From positions 1-64,000 of the forward strand of contig NZ_JAALCR010000017.1 in the NCBI RefSeq assembly GCF_011065895.1: a stretch of 64,000 nucleotides of DNA, given 5' to 3'. The position numbers and the translations under genes were made by a program. The DNA comes from Paludisphaera rhizosphaerae (GTDB lineage Bacteria > Planctomycetota > Planctomycetia > Isosphaerales > Isosphaeraceae). Below the pieces are notes generated by a model. The model did no database searches. It was not told the DNA's origin and saw only the letters and a program-made list of their open reading frames with translations. Below are positions 53,447 to 63,257 of the stretch, piece by piece. Numbering within the stretch: the first letter of the stretch is position 1; every line of letters begins with the position of its first letter.

Positions 53447-53896
53447 TCAGGGCTTGGGCTTCTCACGGTCGAAGACCATGAGGGTCCAGTGGTCGCCGGG
53501 GTCGGCGCGGAAGGTGGTGGGTCGGGGTTGGTCGGGGTCGGCGGTGCAGAGGGTGAGGCGGTCGCCTTCGAGCTTGTAGAGGCCGCGGACGACCTTGTCG
53601 CGGCCGGGGCCCCCGTCGGCGTGGACGTCGATGGTCCTGGGGTCGGACTTGGTGTTGAGGACGATCGTGGATCCGGAGAAGCTCTTGCCGTCGCGTCGCC
53701 AGACCACGCGGTCGCCGTCGACTTCGCGGGTGATCGAGCGGACGACGGCCTCGTCCGTCTCCTTCCCCTCGCGGCGGAAAGAGACGGACCGCCAGACGCC
53801 CTGGTGCCTCGCCAGCTCCGCCTTCACCTCGGGCGAGGGTTCGGGCGACTGTGTGACGAGGGCCAGGGCGAGGCACGCAACAACGATCGATTTCAT
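53447..53896 (-). CDS. TIGR03067 family secreted protein
   Basis: 149 residues from the ATG at 53896 (a TTG at 53911 is possible). A signal peptide (KSIVVACLALALVTQS) precedes the pattern ELARHQGVWRSVSFRREGK, then RVVWRRDGKSFSGS, DPRTIDVHADGGPG and GLYKLEGDRLTLC, which is the TIGR03067 planctomycete lipocalin-like domain. The function is unknown. It follows the DUF1501 gene closely (16 bases), so it is probably the last gene of that operon. Confidence 0.85.
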   Translation of the reverse strand: MKSIVVACLALALVTQSPEPSPEVKAELARHQGVWRSVSFRREGKETDEAVVRSITREVDGDRVVWRRDGKSFSGSTIVLNTKSDPRTIDVHADGGPGRDKVVRGLYKLEGDRLTLCTADPDQPRPTTFRADPGDHWTLMVFDREKPKP

Positions 53897-53912
53897 GTCG
53901 ACGTAATTCAAC

Positions 53913-55394
53913 TCAACCGAAGAGGCGGGTGACGGCCTCGGCCTTGACCAGCTCGCGGGGCTGGTTCAGGTGGTTCATGACCATCGTGGCCGGGTCGATG
54001 CCGAAGGCGTGGTAAATGGACGCCAGCAGCTCGCCGGGGTGGACCGGGTCGGTGAGCGGGGCGGAGCCGGTCTTGTCGGACGAGCCGTGGACGTGGCCCC
54101 GGCGGATCCCCGCGCCGGCGAGAAGGGCCGTGTAGCAATACGGCCAGTGGTCGCGGCCGTCTGGGCTGTTGCCGTTGCCCGAGGTGCTGACCCCCTTGCG
54201 CGGGCTGCGGCCGAACTCGCCCACGGCGACGACGAGGGTCTCGTCGAGCATGCCGCGGCGGTCGAGGTCCGTCAGCAGGCCGGAGAGGCCCTGGTCGAGC
54301 ATCGGGCCGGACTTGTCCTTCATCCGCTCGGTCAGGCCGATGTGGTGGTCCCACGAGTGGTTGTCGGAGTTGGCGACCTTGGGCCAGATCACCTCCACGA
54401 CGCGGGCGCCGGCTTCGATGACGCGGCGGGCCAGCAGGCAGCTCTGGCCGAAGGTGTTGCGGCCGTACAGGTCGCGGGTGGGCTCGTCCTCGGCGGAGAG
54501 GTTGAACGCGTCGCGGGCGCGGCCGGATACGACCAGGCTGAGAGCACGGTCGTAGTATTCGTCGAGCTTGTAGTCGGCCACGGCCTCGTCAACGGCCTTC
54601 ATACCCGCGGAGAGGGCGTCGCGGAGCTTGGCCCGGCGCTGGAGACGGAGGGCGAAGACCTCGGGCCGGAGCTGAAGGTCGTCGACCTTGATCCGGTCCA
54701 TCTTGGTCATGTCCATGTCGTCGCCGTCGGGGAACAGCGTGTAGGGGTCGAAGGCCTTGCCGAGGAACCCGGCGGTGCCGCCCTTGCCGACGACGTTGCT
54801 CTCCTGCAGCGGCCGGGGGAGCATGACGAACGGGAGCATGGGGACGGTCTGCGGCCGCAGCCGGACGATCTGCGAACCGAAGTTGGGGAAGTCCTTGGGG
54901 CTGGGGGGCTCAAGCTGGCCTGACGGGCTGACCTTGTCGGTGGTGTACCCGGTCATCATCTGGTAGATGGCCGCGGTGTGGTTGAACAGGCCGTTGGGGG
55001 TGTAGCTCATCGAGCGGACGAGCGTGAACTTGTCGGAGACCTGCGCGAGCTTGGGCAGGATCTCCGTGAAGTCGATCCCCGGCACCTTGCTGTTGATCCG
55101 CTTGAACTGGCTGCGGACGTTCTCCGGCAGGTCGTCCTTGGGGTCCCACAGGTCCAGGTGGCTGGGCCCGCCCTGAAGGTAGACCATGATGATGCTCTTG
55201 GCCTTCCCCCACCCTGGCGCCGTCTTCGAAGGGGACGCCCCCGCGGCTCGCGCCGTGGCCGCCTGAAGCTGGAACAAGGTCCCGAGCCCGACCCCCATCA
55301 GCCCCGACCCTCCCACGCGAAGGATGTCGCGCCGGGTCGTTCCAAGCTGCGGGTCGCACAGATCCTTGCCGGACTGTCCGGGGACGATGATCAT
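53913..55394 (-). CDS. DUF1501 protein, Tat-exported
   Basis: 493 residues from the ATG at 55394; a start at 55466 would overlap the preceding gene. A twin-arginine motif is present ([18 protein letters not shown]). Landmarks: [72 protein letters not shown] and [17 protein letters not shown]. Its expected PSD1 partner is the 1703-residue gene at 56234-61345, but two unrelated small genes lie between them. Confidence 0.92.
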   Translation of the reverse strand: MIIVPGQSGKDLCDPQLGTTRRDILRVGGSGLMGVGLGTLFQLQAATARAAGASPSKTAPGWGKAKSIIMVYLQGGPSHLDLWDPKDDLPENVRSQFKRINSKVPGIDFTEILPKLAQVSDKFTLVRSMSYTPNGLFNHTAAIYQMMTGYTTDKVSPSGQLEPPSPKDFPNFGSQIVRLRPQTVPMLPFVMLPRPLQESNVVGKGGTAGFLGKAFDPYTLFPDGDDMDMTKMDRIKVDDLQLRPEVFALRLQRRAKLRDALSAGMKAVDEAVADYKLDEYYDRALSLVVSGRARDAFNLSAEDEPTRDLYGRNTFGQSCLLARRVIEAGARVVEVIWPKVANSDNHSWDHHIGLTERMKDKSGPMLDQGLSGLLTDLDRRGMLDETLVVAVGEFGRSPRKGVSTSGNGNSPDGRDHWPYCYTALLAGAGIRRGHVHGSSDKTGSAPLTDPVHPGELLASIYHAFGIDPATMVMNHLNQPRELVKAEAVTRLFG

Positions 55395-55446
55395 CGGCGG
55401 GGCTCCCTGAGGGGCGGAGAGTGATGGCGACCAGTGCGACGCGGGG

Positions 55447-55788
55447 TTATTCGGTTGCGGATCCATTCAGAGAGAGCGGCGGGCTCGGATGCTCGAATTC
55501 CATGTTTCCGGCCGACGTCTTGAGTTCATCCGGCGTCCGCAAGAGGAGCATGTTGACGTCTGAGCTGACCTCTTCGTCCAGTTCGTCCAGGTGATCCCAG
55601 ATGAGGTCGTTTCGCTCGCTTCGGCTCAGTTTCTCGAAGCTCGGGTCGACGATCCGAATTCGGATGGAATACAGGCTGTACCGATAAATGGTGATCTGAG
55701 CAAGCGGGTGGGTCGCCTGGTATTCCTGCAGTTTGGAGGCGATCGCTTCAAGTGACGCGTCGGAGCCGCCTCGAATCTCAACGGACAT
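55447..55788 (-). CDS. BolA/KH-like small protein paired with HEPN protein
   Basis: 113 residues, no signal peptide. The centre reads [20 protein letters not shown] followed by [20 protein letters not shown], then [12 protein letters not shown]. The strand-then-SFE-then-helix order resembles the BolA fold (VSDAFEG ... RH in BolA), with Asn at the usual His position. The ATG lies 1 base after the stop of the HEPN gene, so the two are certainly co-translated. I recall similar proteins beside HEPN genes in planctomycetes and cyanobacteria, but their function is not known to me. Confidence 0.75.
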   Translation of the reverse strand: MSVEIRGGSDASLEAIASKLQEYQATHPLAQITIYRYSLYSIRIRIVDPSFEKLSRSERNDLIWDHLDELDEEVSSDVNMLLLRTPDELKTSAGNMEFEHPSPPLSLNGSATE

Positions 55789-55789
55789 C

Positions 55790-56206
55790 TTAAAGTCTCC
55801 CGTGGGCCCATTCCATGATCGCATCGACCGCCTTGAGGAAGGAGCGGGCGTCTCGGTCGCTCAGGGAGGCCGTTGAGTAGCGGAGTTCCGTGGACCAATC
55901 CTCAACGAGCGTGAAAGCTCGCGTGATCTCCGCCGGAAGCGCCGCGCCTCCCCTTTCACGATACCAGGACTTCAGCCGATCGTAGTCATGAGCTTTGGCT
56001 CCTCGGAAGAGATCGAGAGCGGCGGTCGTCTGCGAGTTCGGGGTCAGCGAGAGAATCAGCGACTTGAGGACGCATTCGACGCCGTATCCCGCAAGGTAAA
56101 CGGCTCCCGTCGTGAATGAGGCTTCAAGGAGAATCTGGGCTTCATCGCGTCGCTGTGAAGCGCAGCGGAAGAACCGCCGGGCTTCCTTGGAACTTGGAAT
56201 CGCCAC
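55790..56206 (-). CDS. HEPN domain protein
   Basis: 138 residues from a GTG with GGGAGG upstream. The helical HEPN core is visible: RRDEAQILLEASFTTGAVYL, AGYGVECVLKSLILS, the HD motif in RGAKAHDYDRLKSW (R68 and H73 form an RX4H string), and VEDWSTELRYSTAS before the last helix. HEPN proteins are often RNases or nucleotidyltransferase partners in toxin-antitoxin and defence systems; here no MNT partner is present. It is followed at once by the BolA-like gene. Both genes lie between a PSD1 and a DUF1501 gene on the same strand. Confidence 0.85.
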   Translation of the reverse strand: MAIPSSKEARRFFRCASQRRDEAQILLEASFTTGAVYLAGYGVECVLKSLILSLTPNSQTTAALDLFRGAKAHDYDRLKSWYRERGGAALPAEITRAFTLVEDWSTELRYSTASLSDRDARSFLKAVDAIMEWAHGRL

Positions 56207-56233
56207 TGCGGGGGAATCCTCCCCTTTCCTTCG

Positions 56234-59200
56234 TCAGTGGTTGAACAGGAACTCTGGGCTGTTGATCAGCGCCCACGCGACGTCCTGCGCCGCGGTCAGC
56301 CGTCGGGTGGCGGCTTGCTGGACGCTCATCTCGACGTCGCGGCGGAGCTGGACGAGGGGCGTCGGCGGAGCGATGGGCTTCTTGGCGCTTTCGATCCGGG
56401 CGAGCAGGGCGGTGCGGGCCGGGTCGACGGGGAGCGGAGTCTTCGCCATGGCGAGGGCGGCCTGGCGGTCGAGCCAGCCCTGATCCATCCGGCGGTGGTA
56501 ACTCAGCAGTGTCTCAGTCTGGGCCGGCGTGCGGACCTCCGGCGCGACGGCCAGCACGGCGCGGAGGTGTTCGGGCAGACTCAGCCCCGGGTCGCGGCGG
56601 GCGACCGAGATCCGGAACCGCCCCAGGGTGAACGGGGGCTGGTACTGCTGGGACAGGGTGAGAGTCAGCACCGTTCCACCGGGTCCGCCGACCGGATCCT
56701 TTGTGCGGAAGGTCGCCCAGTGGGTCACGCCCGTGCGAGGGGAGACGGCCCAGCCGCGCGAGTCGCCGGAGTTGCCGTCGATCGCCTTCGCGACCTCGAA
56801 CGAAGCCTGGCTGAAATCGGCGAGCGCGTCGCGCAGGCCGACGGGTTTGGGCTGGTCCGGCGTCGCCTTGGGCGCGGCGGAAAGCTGGAATTCGGAGAGA
56901 ACGAAGTTGCCGTCGGGAGCCCGACCGGGGCCGTTCTGCGGCTGCTTGGGATCGGCCAGGACTTCCAGGCGGACGGCGGCGATCCCTTCCAGGTCGGTTG
57001 CGGCCGTGACGGTGAAGTCGGCCCTCTGGGCGGGGCCGGCGGCCGTGATCGCGCCGTCGGCTTCCTTGGTCAGCTTGAGCTTGCCCGTGGCCTTCAACTC
57101 CGAGGGATTGAGGACGACCCAGGGGTCGACGACGGCGCCGGCGTTCGCCTTTTCCCAATCGCCGACCTTGGCCGCGATCTGAGCGTCGTACGCCTTCACC
57201 TCGGCCTCGGCGGCGGCGACCTTGTCGGCCTGCTCCTTCTCACGGGAAGCGCGGCGGGGACCGTCGGTCGCGTCGAACGCGGCCAGGTCGGCCTCGGCGG
57301 CGGCGAGCGTCGCCAGTCGCTCCCGTTCGACGCGCGGGCGGTCCAGGGCGAATTCCACCTCCTTTTTGCCGAGGCTTTCGACGAGGGACTTGTGATCCTC
57401 GTCGACCTCGCGGAAGGCGGCGCGGGAGGCTTCGAGCTGCTCGGACGTGGCCGGTCGGTTCAGGATCCGCATGAACAGCTCGGAGACCAGCTTGTCGTCG
57501 TCGGGCTCGCGGGCGGTCAGGCCGGTCAGGGCGTTGGACGGGTCGGCCAGGGCGTCGGCCAGGGTCGGGCCGCTGACCAGCGCCATGACGGGGCCGAGCT
57601 GCAAGCCGCTGGACCGTTCGCACTCGCAGGCGCTCTCACGCGCCGGGCGGCCGAAGGCCGAGAGGAATCCGCTGGGGAGTTCCACACCCGAGTCCGGCAG
57701 AGCGGCCGCCCGGGTGCCGTCCGGAACGCCGGGGATCCGCGAGGTCGAACCCGTCACCAGGTTCACGGCGTCGAAGAGCACCTCGGCGGGGAGCCGCCGG
57801 GCGACCGCGTGCGAGTAGTTCGTCTTGTCGTCGGCGTTGAACTTGTTGGTCGCGACCGAAAGCTGGTACGTCCGCGAGGTGCAAATGTCGCGGAGCATCT
57901 TCCGGACGTGGAAGCCCCCCTTCACGAACTCGCTCGTCAGGTGGTCGAGCAGCTCGGGGTTGGAGGGCGGGTTGCCGGCGCGGACGTCGTCGAGCGGCTC
58001 GATCAGGCCGACGCCGAACAGGTAGCCCCACAGGCGGTTGACGTACGTCCGGGCGAAGTACGGGTTCTCGGCCGAGGTCAGCCAGGCGGCCAACTCGTCG
58101 CGACGGCTCGACCCGGATGCCGCGGGATGCTCGCATTCGAAGGGGAACTTGGGAGGCGTCGGCTGCTTGGTCCGGTCGTGGACGACCTCCTCCTTGCCGG
58201 CGTCGGAGACGATCTCGTAGAGCGGCTGGGGCTTCTCGACGGCCGTGCCGCCGATCGTCTTCCCCTCGCCGGCCGGGTCGGGCTTCAGGTCCACCTGCGC
58301 GAAGAAGGCGGCCGTCTGATAGTACTGGTCCTGAGTCCAGCGCTCGAAGGGGTGGTCGTGGCACTTGTTGCAGTTGAACCGAACCCCCAGGAAGAGCTGG
58401 GTGGTGTTCTCCATCGTCGCGCCGGGCTCGCGGAGGATCTTGTAGTACGAGGCGGCCGGGTTGGCCTTGTTGGAGCCCGCCGCCGTGACGACCTTGCGGG
58501 CGAACTCGTCGTACGGAACGTCGGCGACGACCTGCGTGCGGATCCAGTCTCGGAAGGCGGCCGCGCCCTCGACGCCCAGGAACTTGCGGTTCACCTGCAG
58601 CAGGTCGGCCCACTTGTTCGTCCAGTAGTCGATGAACGCCGGCGAGCCGATCAGGCGGTCGACGAGGGCCTCGCGCTTGGCCTTGGATTCGGCCGGGTCG
58701 GCGAGGAACGCGCGGACCTCGTCGGCGGATGGGGGGAGGCCGGTGAGATCGAGCGAGACGCGGCGGAGGAACTCGGCGTCGGTGCAGAGGCCGGAGGGGA
58801 GGATCTTCATCCGTTCCCACTTGGCGGCGACCAGGTCGTCGATCCGGCCGTAGCTTGGCGGGGTCGTCCAGGCGAAGCCAGTCCGATCGCCCATGACGGT
58901 GAGGGTCGTCGAGGCGTAGCAGCCTTCATAGCGGACCAGGACGGGAGCCTCGCCGCGGCGGAGGGCGGCGACCAACCCCAGGGGCTTGGCGGCGGCGACC
59001 TCGGTGTTGCCGCTTTCGACGAACGCCTCGCGAGTCACGTCGCGGGTCGAGCCGTCGGGGAACGAGGCGACGACCCGAAGTTGCTGGGTCGCGCCGGGGA
59101 GCGGAATGATCGGGTTCTTGGGGAAGACCTCGATCCTCGCGACCTTGGGGGAGGCCCGGTCCAGCTTCGCCCCCTGAGCGATCCAGGAGCGGACGATCTC

Positions 59201-61345
59201 GAAGTAGGCGTCGCCGGGCTTCATCAGGACACCGCCGACGTGAGGGACGACGCCCGTCGGCTTGTCGAGCATCAGGCTGTCCTCGGGCGAGGCCAGGTTG
59301 ACGCGGCGGCCGGCGACGTCGTCGGTGAAGGCGGTCACGTCGTAGAGCGGGTCATACCCGCGGAGCGACAGCTTGAAGCCGTTCTTCCCCTGGGCGGAGC
59401 CGTGGCAGGTCCCCTGGTTGCAGCCCAGTCGCGAGAGGACCGGATTGACGTCGCGGACGAAGTCGGGCCGCATCGGAGCGCTCAGCCCCTCGACCTTCGC
59501 GGCGACCTCGACGGTCTTGCCGCCGATCGCCAGGACGACCTTGGCGGAGCCGTCCGCCTTCGGTTTCACCAGGCCGGCGTGCGAGACCTCGACGGCGTCC
59601 CCCTCGACCTTCATCTCGACCATCCGGGTGGCGTCGAAAGCGTCGCCGGAGGCGAGCTTCGCCGTGATGACGAGTTGCGCGTAGGAGGCGGGCGATCTCA
59701 GCGAGACCTCGCGGGGCTCGACTTCCAGGGCGACGACCTCGCCGGCCGGCGGCGTCTCGGAGCTTGCCGGCTCCTCGGGGAGATTCAGCCGAGCGGGCGA
59801 GCCGGCGGCGGCGAGGTTCCCCTCGGCCGAGCCGGCGATTGGGACCGGGACGAACTCCTTGATGAGCGAGCCGGTCTCCGGATCGATCAGGCGGACCAGG
59901 CCGTCGGAGCCGGCGGCGGCCAGCACCTTGCGGTCGGGGCGGAAGTCGACGGCGTACTGGCCGGCGGGGGCCTTGAATCGCGAGACCTCGCGCACGCCCT
60001 CCTTGTGATAGGCGTCGACCGCCGCGTTCTCCTCGGCCGACCGCGCGGTGACCACCTTGGTCTGGATCTTCTTGATCGCCTCGGGGTATTCGTCGCCGAA
60101 CTCATACGAGTAGACGGCGATCTCCCCCGAAGTCCCGTCGAGGCTGCCGGCGGCGGCGATTCGCAGCCCGTCCGGGCTGACGGCCACGCCCATCACGCGG
60201 CCAGGCAGGGAGGGGAGTTCGCGCATCAGGTTCGAGTCGTCGCCGATGACGCGCTGGGTCTGGCGGAAGATCCGGTAGACGCGGGGCTGGCCGTCAGAGC
60301 CGCCGATCACCAACTCATCGCGCTTCGGGTGCCGGGTGATCGCCGACAGCCCTCCCTTGAGCGCGCCGGGGGTGATGGAGGTCACGTTGTCCACGAATCG
60401 CTGTTCGGCGATCTCCGTCAGCTTGGCCGTCATGTCGCGGCCGACCGAGACGAGGTGCGAGCCGTCAGCCGAGAAGACCGTGCCAAGCGCCCAGTCGGAG
60501 TGCGAGCCCATGAACAGGACCTGAGCCCCGGTCTTGGCGTCGATGGCGCGGACCGAGTTGTCAGTGCAGCCGAAGGCGACCTTGGTTCCGTCGGGCGACC
60601 AGCTCGCACCGAAGGCGACGTCGAACGAGACCGAGGTCGACAGCAGGAGCTTCCGCTTGGCGACGTCCCAGATCTGGATCTCGCCTCGGCGGGCGGGGTC
60701 GCCGCCGGTCGCCGCGAGCTTCGAGCCGTCGGGCGAGAAGGCCAGCGAGTCGACCCGCTCGGACAGGCCGACGAGGCGGGCGACTAGCTCGGAGCCGTCG
60801 GCCTTCCAGAGGACGATCTCATGGAAGCCGGCGACGGCCAGCAGCGAGCCGTCGGGCGAGAAGGTCAGGGCGGGGATGACGGGGGGGCGGGAGTACTCGG
60901 GCGGGTGCTCGGCGTCGACCTTCGACCCCGCGCCTGCGGGCGTGTCGTCGACGGCGCCCTGGGCGATCCAGGCAGTGATGGTCTCGATCTCGGCCTTCGA
61001 GAGCGGCGGCGCGTTGCGGGGCATCTCGGCCTTGCCGTCGTGGGGCGTGACCATCTCCACGAGCGAGCTCTCGCCGGGTTTGCCGGCGACGACCGCTGCA
61101 CCCTCCGTCTCGCCCCCCTTCAACAGCCTGTCGAACGACGTCATTACATAGCCGCCGCCCGCCTTGGCCGGCTGGTGGCAGCCCTGGCAGCGGCCCTGGA
61201 GGATCGGTCGGACCTGCTTGTCGTAGCTGACCTTCGGCGGTTCGTCGGCGATCGCCGATGAGGTCAGAAACGCCAGCCCCGCCAGAGCCAAAGCCCCGAC
61301 CCGGCCGCGCCCCGGCCGGCCCATTTCGCGCGTCGTTCGACCCAT
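56234..61345 (-). CDS. Giant PSD1 cytochrome protein with WD40 and Ig-like domains
   Basis: 1703 residues with a signal peptide (VGALALAGLAFLTSSAIA). Order seen: cytochrome-like C53QGCH57; a WD40 propeller about 160-510 (LTFSPDGSLLAVAG, LAFSPDGSKLAATGG); an Ig-like BIG2 domain about 545-630; a second planctomycete cytochrome region about 640-740 (CNQGTCHG); another Ig-like domain; DUF1549 about 850-1060 ([25 protein letters not shown]); DUF1553 from about 1110, split by a coiled coil (RERLATLAAAEADLAAFDA) and a jelly-roll-like insert; then AQDVAWALINSPEFLFNH at the end. Presumed periplasmic; the function is unknown. Confidence 0.9.
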   Translation of the reverse strand: MGRTTREMGRPGRGRVGALALAGLAFLTSSAIADEPPKVSYDKQVRPILQGRCQGCHQPAKAGGGYVMTSFDRLLKGGETEGAAVVAGKPGESSLVEMVTPHDGKAEMPRNAPPLSKAEIETITAWIAQGAVDDTPAGAGSKVDAEHPPEYSRPPVIPALTFSPDGSLLAVAGFHEIVLWKADGSELVARLVGLSERVDSLAFSPDGSKLAATGGDPARRGEIQIWDVAKRKLLLSTSVSFDVAFGASWSPDGTKVAFGCTDNSVRAIDAKTGAQVLFMGSHSDWALGTVFSADGSHLVSVGRDMTAKLTEIAEQRFVDNVTSITPGALKGGLSAITRHPKRDELVIGGSDGQPRVYRIFRQTQRVIGDDSNLMRELPSLPGRVMGVAVSPDGLRIAAAGSLDGTSGEIAVYSYEFGDEYPEAIKKIQTKVVTARSAEENAAVDAYHKEGVREVSRFKAPAGQYAVDFRPDRKVLAAAGSDGLVRLIDPETGSLIKEFVPVPIAGSAEGNLAAAGSPARLNLPEEPASSETPPAGEVVALEVEPREVSLRSPASYAQLVITAKLASGDAFDATRMVEMKVEGDAVEVSHAGLVKPKADGSAKVVLAIGGKTVEVAAKVEGLSAPMRPDFVRDVNPVLSRLGCNQGTCHGSAQGKNGFKLSLRGYDPLYDVTAFTDDVAGRRVNLASPEDSLMLDKPTGVVPHVGGVLMKPGDAYFEIVRSWIAQGAKLDRASPKVARIEVFPKNPIIPLPGATQQLRVVASFPDGSTRDVTREAFVESGNTEVAAAKPLGLVAALRRGEAPVLVRYEGCYASTTLTVMGDRTGFAWTTPPSYGRIDDLVAAKWERMKILPSGLCTDAEFLRRVSLDLTGLPPSADEVRAFLADPAESKAKREALVDRLIGSPAFIDYWTNKWADLLQVNRKFLGVEGAAAFRDWIRTQVVADVPYDEFARKVVTAAGSNKANPAASYYKILREPGATMENTTQLFLGVRFNCNKCHDHPFERWTQDQYYQTAAFFAQVDLKPDPAGEGKTIGGTAVEKPQPLYEIVSDAGKEEVVHDRTKQPTPPKFPFECEHPAASGSSRRDELAAWLTSAENPYFARTYVNRLWGYLFGVGLIEPLDDVRAGNPPSNPELLDHLTSEFVKGGFHVRKMLRDICTSRTYQLSVATNKFNADDKTNYSHAVARRLPAEVLFDAVNLVTGSTSRIPGVPDGTRAAALPDSGVELPSGFLSAFGRPARESACECERSSGLQLGPVMALVSGPTLADALADPSNALTGLTAREPDDDKLVSELFMRILNRPATSEQLEASRAAFREVDEDHKSLVESLGKKEVEFALDRPRVERERLATLAAAEADLAAFDATDGPRRASREKEQADKVAAAEAEVKAYDAQIAAKVGDWEKANAGAVVDPWVVLNPSELKATGKLKLTKEADGAITAAGPAQRADFTVTAATDLEGIAAVRLEVLADPKQPQNGPGRAPDGNFVLSEFQLSAAPKATPDQPKPVGLRDALADFSQASFEVAKAIDGNSGDSRGWAVSPRTGVTHWATFRTKDPVGGPGGTVLTLTLSQQYQPPFTLGRFRISVARRDPGLSLPEHLRAVLAVAPEVRTPAQTETLLSYHRRMDQGWLDRQAALAMAKTPLPVDPARTALLARIESAKKPIAPPTPLVQLRRDVEMSVQQAATRRLTAAQDVAWALINSPEFLFNH

Positions 61346-61450
61346 GAGCGGATGCTCCCCGATGTCGGGCTTCGATCAGTGCATTCCGCAAATGTTAAAC
61401 GACCGGCGGGGGCCGACGCAAGGCGTGCGGGGAACGCTGTAAACGCACAA

Positions 61451-61483
61451 CGACCCGGCGTCGGGAGAGGACGCCGGGTCGTC
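61451..61483 (-). terminator. Stem-loop after the DUF1559 gene
   Basis: A perfect 13-base stem (61451-61463 with 61471-61483, arm ACGACCCGGCGTC) encloses a 7-base loop. It lies 25 bases after the stop of the leftward DUF1559 gene. No clear T-run follows on that strand, so termination may be weak. Confidence 0.55.
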
Positions 61484-61508
61484 GTGTTGAGGAGAGGCGT
61501 GATTGGCG

Positions 61509-62519
61509 TCAGTAGCTGTCGGAACTGACGACCTCGCCGCCGCTGATTGAACCCAGGGCTCGCCAGACGGGCAGGCTGATCGAGTCCTTCATGAACTGAA
61601 CGTGGCCGTCGCCGAACAGGGTGTTGACCCCGCCGGAGTGGCGGCTGCGCGAAGCCATGACGGTGTTGGCCGCCGAACTCTGGATGAGGCACGGCGGGTT
61701 GTTGTTGTAGCCCGGTTGGCAGTAGTTGCTCCAGGAGATGTCCGGCAGCTTGGTGTTGGGGGCCAGGTACGTCTCGAAGGCGGCGCCGTAGCCCCAGTGG
61801 ACGTAACCCCGGAGGTCGCTGCCGGCGACGGCGCTGGTGGTCTCTCCCTTGATGATCTCGGAGACCAGGATGGTGTTGCTGGTGCCGTCGGTGATTTCCG
61901 AGATCCCCACCACGCCGTACTGTGAGGTGGTGTAACCGTCCGGACCCCCGTTCACCGGATTCGTCGGCCACATGTCGGTGAAGGGCGCCTTGAGGTAGGA
62001 GACCGCCGCGCTGCCTGTCCCGTACGTGGCGCTCTGGTAGAACGTCGTGTTGCCGAAGTTCGCCGCGTAGTTGTACGAGGGGATGTTGGCGAGCGGCTTG
62101 GTGTTCTTGTCGGAGGGGCAGAGATAGACGGTGAACAGGTTCTGGGAGATCGTCGTGTTGGCCGCTCCACTGTAACGGAGCACCGTGTCGTTCGAACCGC
62201 CCGGTTTGCCGGCAGCCGAGTTGTCGCCGTTGAAGTTCCAGCCGTTGAAGGCCGAGGTCTGCTCCATGTAGGGGAGGACGAAGACGACCCACGTTCCCCA
62301 GCAGCAGCCCTTGATGCCGGCGGGGAGGCTCCCCATCGAGCTTTCGTAGTTGGCCATTCCCAGGCCGATCTGCTTGAGGTTGTTGTTGCACTGCATTCGG
62401 CGGGCGGCTTCACGCGCGCTTTGAACGGCGGGAAGCAGCAAGGCGATCAACACAGCGATGATGGCGATGACGACCAGCAACTCGATCAGGGTGAAGCCTC
62501 TGCGGCTCGGCTCGGACAT
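61509..62519 (-). CDS. DUF1559 prepilin-like protein
   Basis: 336 residues. The ATG at 62519 has GGAGG upstream and gives a short leader before [20 protein letters not shown], then [20 protein letters not shown]. The C-terminus has [16 protein letters not shown], the family end motif. It lies 53 bases after the lipoprotein gene on the same strand. The role of these pseudopilin-like proteins is unknown. A stem-loop follows. Confidence 0.92.
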   Translation of the reverse strand: MSEPSRRGFTLIELLVVIAIIAVLIALLLPAVQSAREAARRMQCNNNLKQIGLGMANYESSMGSLPAGIKGCCWGTWVVFVLPYMEQTSAFNGWNFNGDNSAAGKPGGSNDTVLRYSGAANTTISQNLFTVYLCPSDKNTKPLANIPSYNYAANFGNTTFYQSATYGTGSAAVSYLKAPFTDMWPTNPVNGGPDGYTTSQYGVVGISEITDGTSNTILVSEIIKGETTSAVAGSDLRGYVHWGYGAAFETYLAPNTKLPDISWSNYCQPGYNNNPPCLIQSSAANTVMASRSRHSGGVNTLFGDGHVQFMKDSISLPVWRALGSISGGEVVSSDSY

Positions 62520-62572
62520 GACGCCTCCAGAAGGGTACGGAATGGGAGAGTTCATCGACGGCTGTAGCGGGT

Positions 62573-63007
62573 TCAACGCCGGCTGCGGCGGGAGGGCTTG
62601 GTCGCCGTGATGTCGAAATCGAAATTGTTGGACTGAGCGGGGTTGACGGTCGCCTCCATGGGCGACTTCGAGGTGTAAACGACCGCCGGCGCATCCCCTT
62701 CCGATGGTTCGCCGGGCACCTCATCGGACGCGCCGGCGGCGCCGGCGTCCGAGTCTGCCGGAATAATGGTGACGGTGTAGGGCCCCAGAGCCGGACCTTC
62801 AGAGGCGGGTATCGTGTAGGAGCCGTCGACCACCTGGCCCCAGGAGGCCCCGCGCGAGTCCCCTTCCTTGGGGATGAACTGAATATGGCCCTTCGTTAGC
62901 GGCTTGCCGTCGACCGACACCCTGCCTGAGACCGCCGCTCGTTCGAGTTCGTCGCTTTCGCCGCAACCGAATATCGTCAGGGCGATGGCCAGCCAGGGGG
63001 CCTTCAC
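62573..63007 (-). CDS. Small lipoprotein paired with DUF1559 gene
   Basis: 144 residues from a GTG at 63007, which puts a lipoprotein signal ([14 protein letters not shown]) at the very start; the earlier in-frame TTG would give an odd polar leader. The body [20 protein letters not shown], then [20 protein letters not shown] resembles the carboxypeptidase-regulatory/transthyretin fold. It is a functional analogue of the lipoprotein at 23697-24134, but here it comes before the DUF1559 gene. The tail KPSRRSRR is basic. Confidence 0.8.
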   Translation of the reverse strand: MKAPWLAIALTIFGCGESDELERAAVSGRVSVDGKPLTKGHIQFIPKEGDSRGASWGQVVDGSYTIPASEGPALGPYTVTIIPADSDAGAAGASDEVPGEPSEGDAPAVVYTSKSPMEATVNPAQSNNFDFDITATKPSRRSRR

Positions 63008-63257
63008 TCTCGATCGTTTGTCTGCAAAGCCCACGTCGTCCGATCCTCTGCCTCGTTCTGAATCCTGGCGCAAGCGGTGAGACGAATGCGCACGTTAGGG
63101 GGGAGGACTTCGATTCTAGCGCGATGTGTGAAGGGCGAATGAAGTCGGAATACCGAATTCATTAATACTGGGTCGAGAGTTCGCCCCCTTACGGATGTGA
63201 TTCGATGGTTGTACGATGGGCCGCGGGATCGCGTTCGCTCGAACGAGGAGGTGACTC

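Noticed and set aside
55985-56003. RX4H string in the HEPN protein taken as proof of RNase activity
   Set aside because: The string overlaps the HD motif common to many HEPN proteins that are not nucleases, and it lacks the usual polar residue after Arg. It is kept only as a reason for testing.
56237-60787. 1516-codon open frame on the + strand
   Set aside because: It lies fully antisense to the PSD1 gene, and its product is rich in Gly/Arg/Asp/Val without any domain. Long antisense frames are expected at this GC content.
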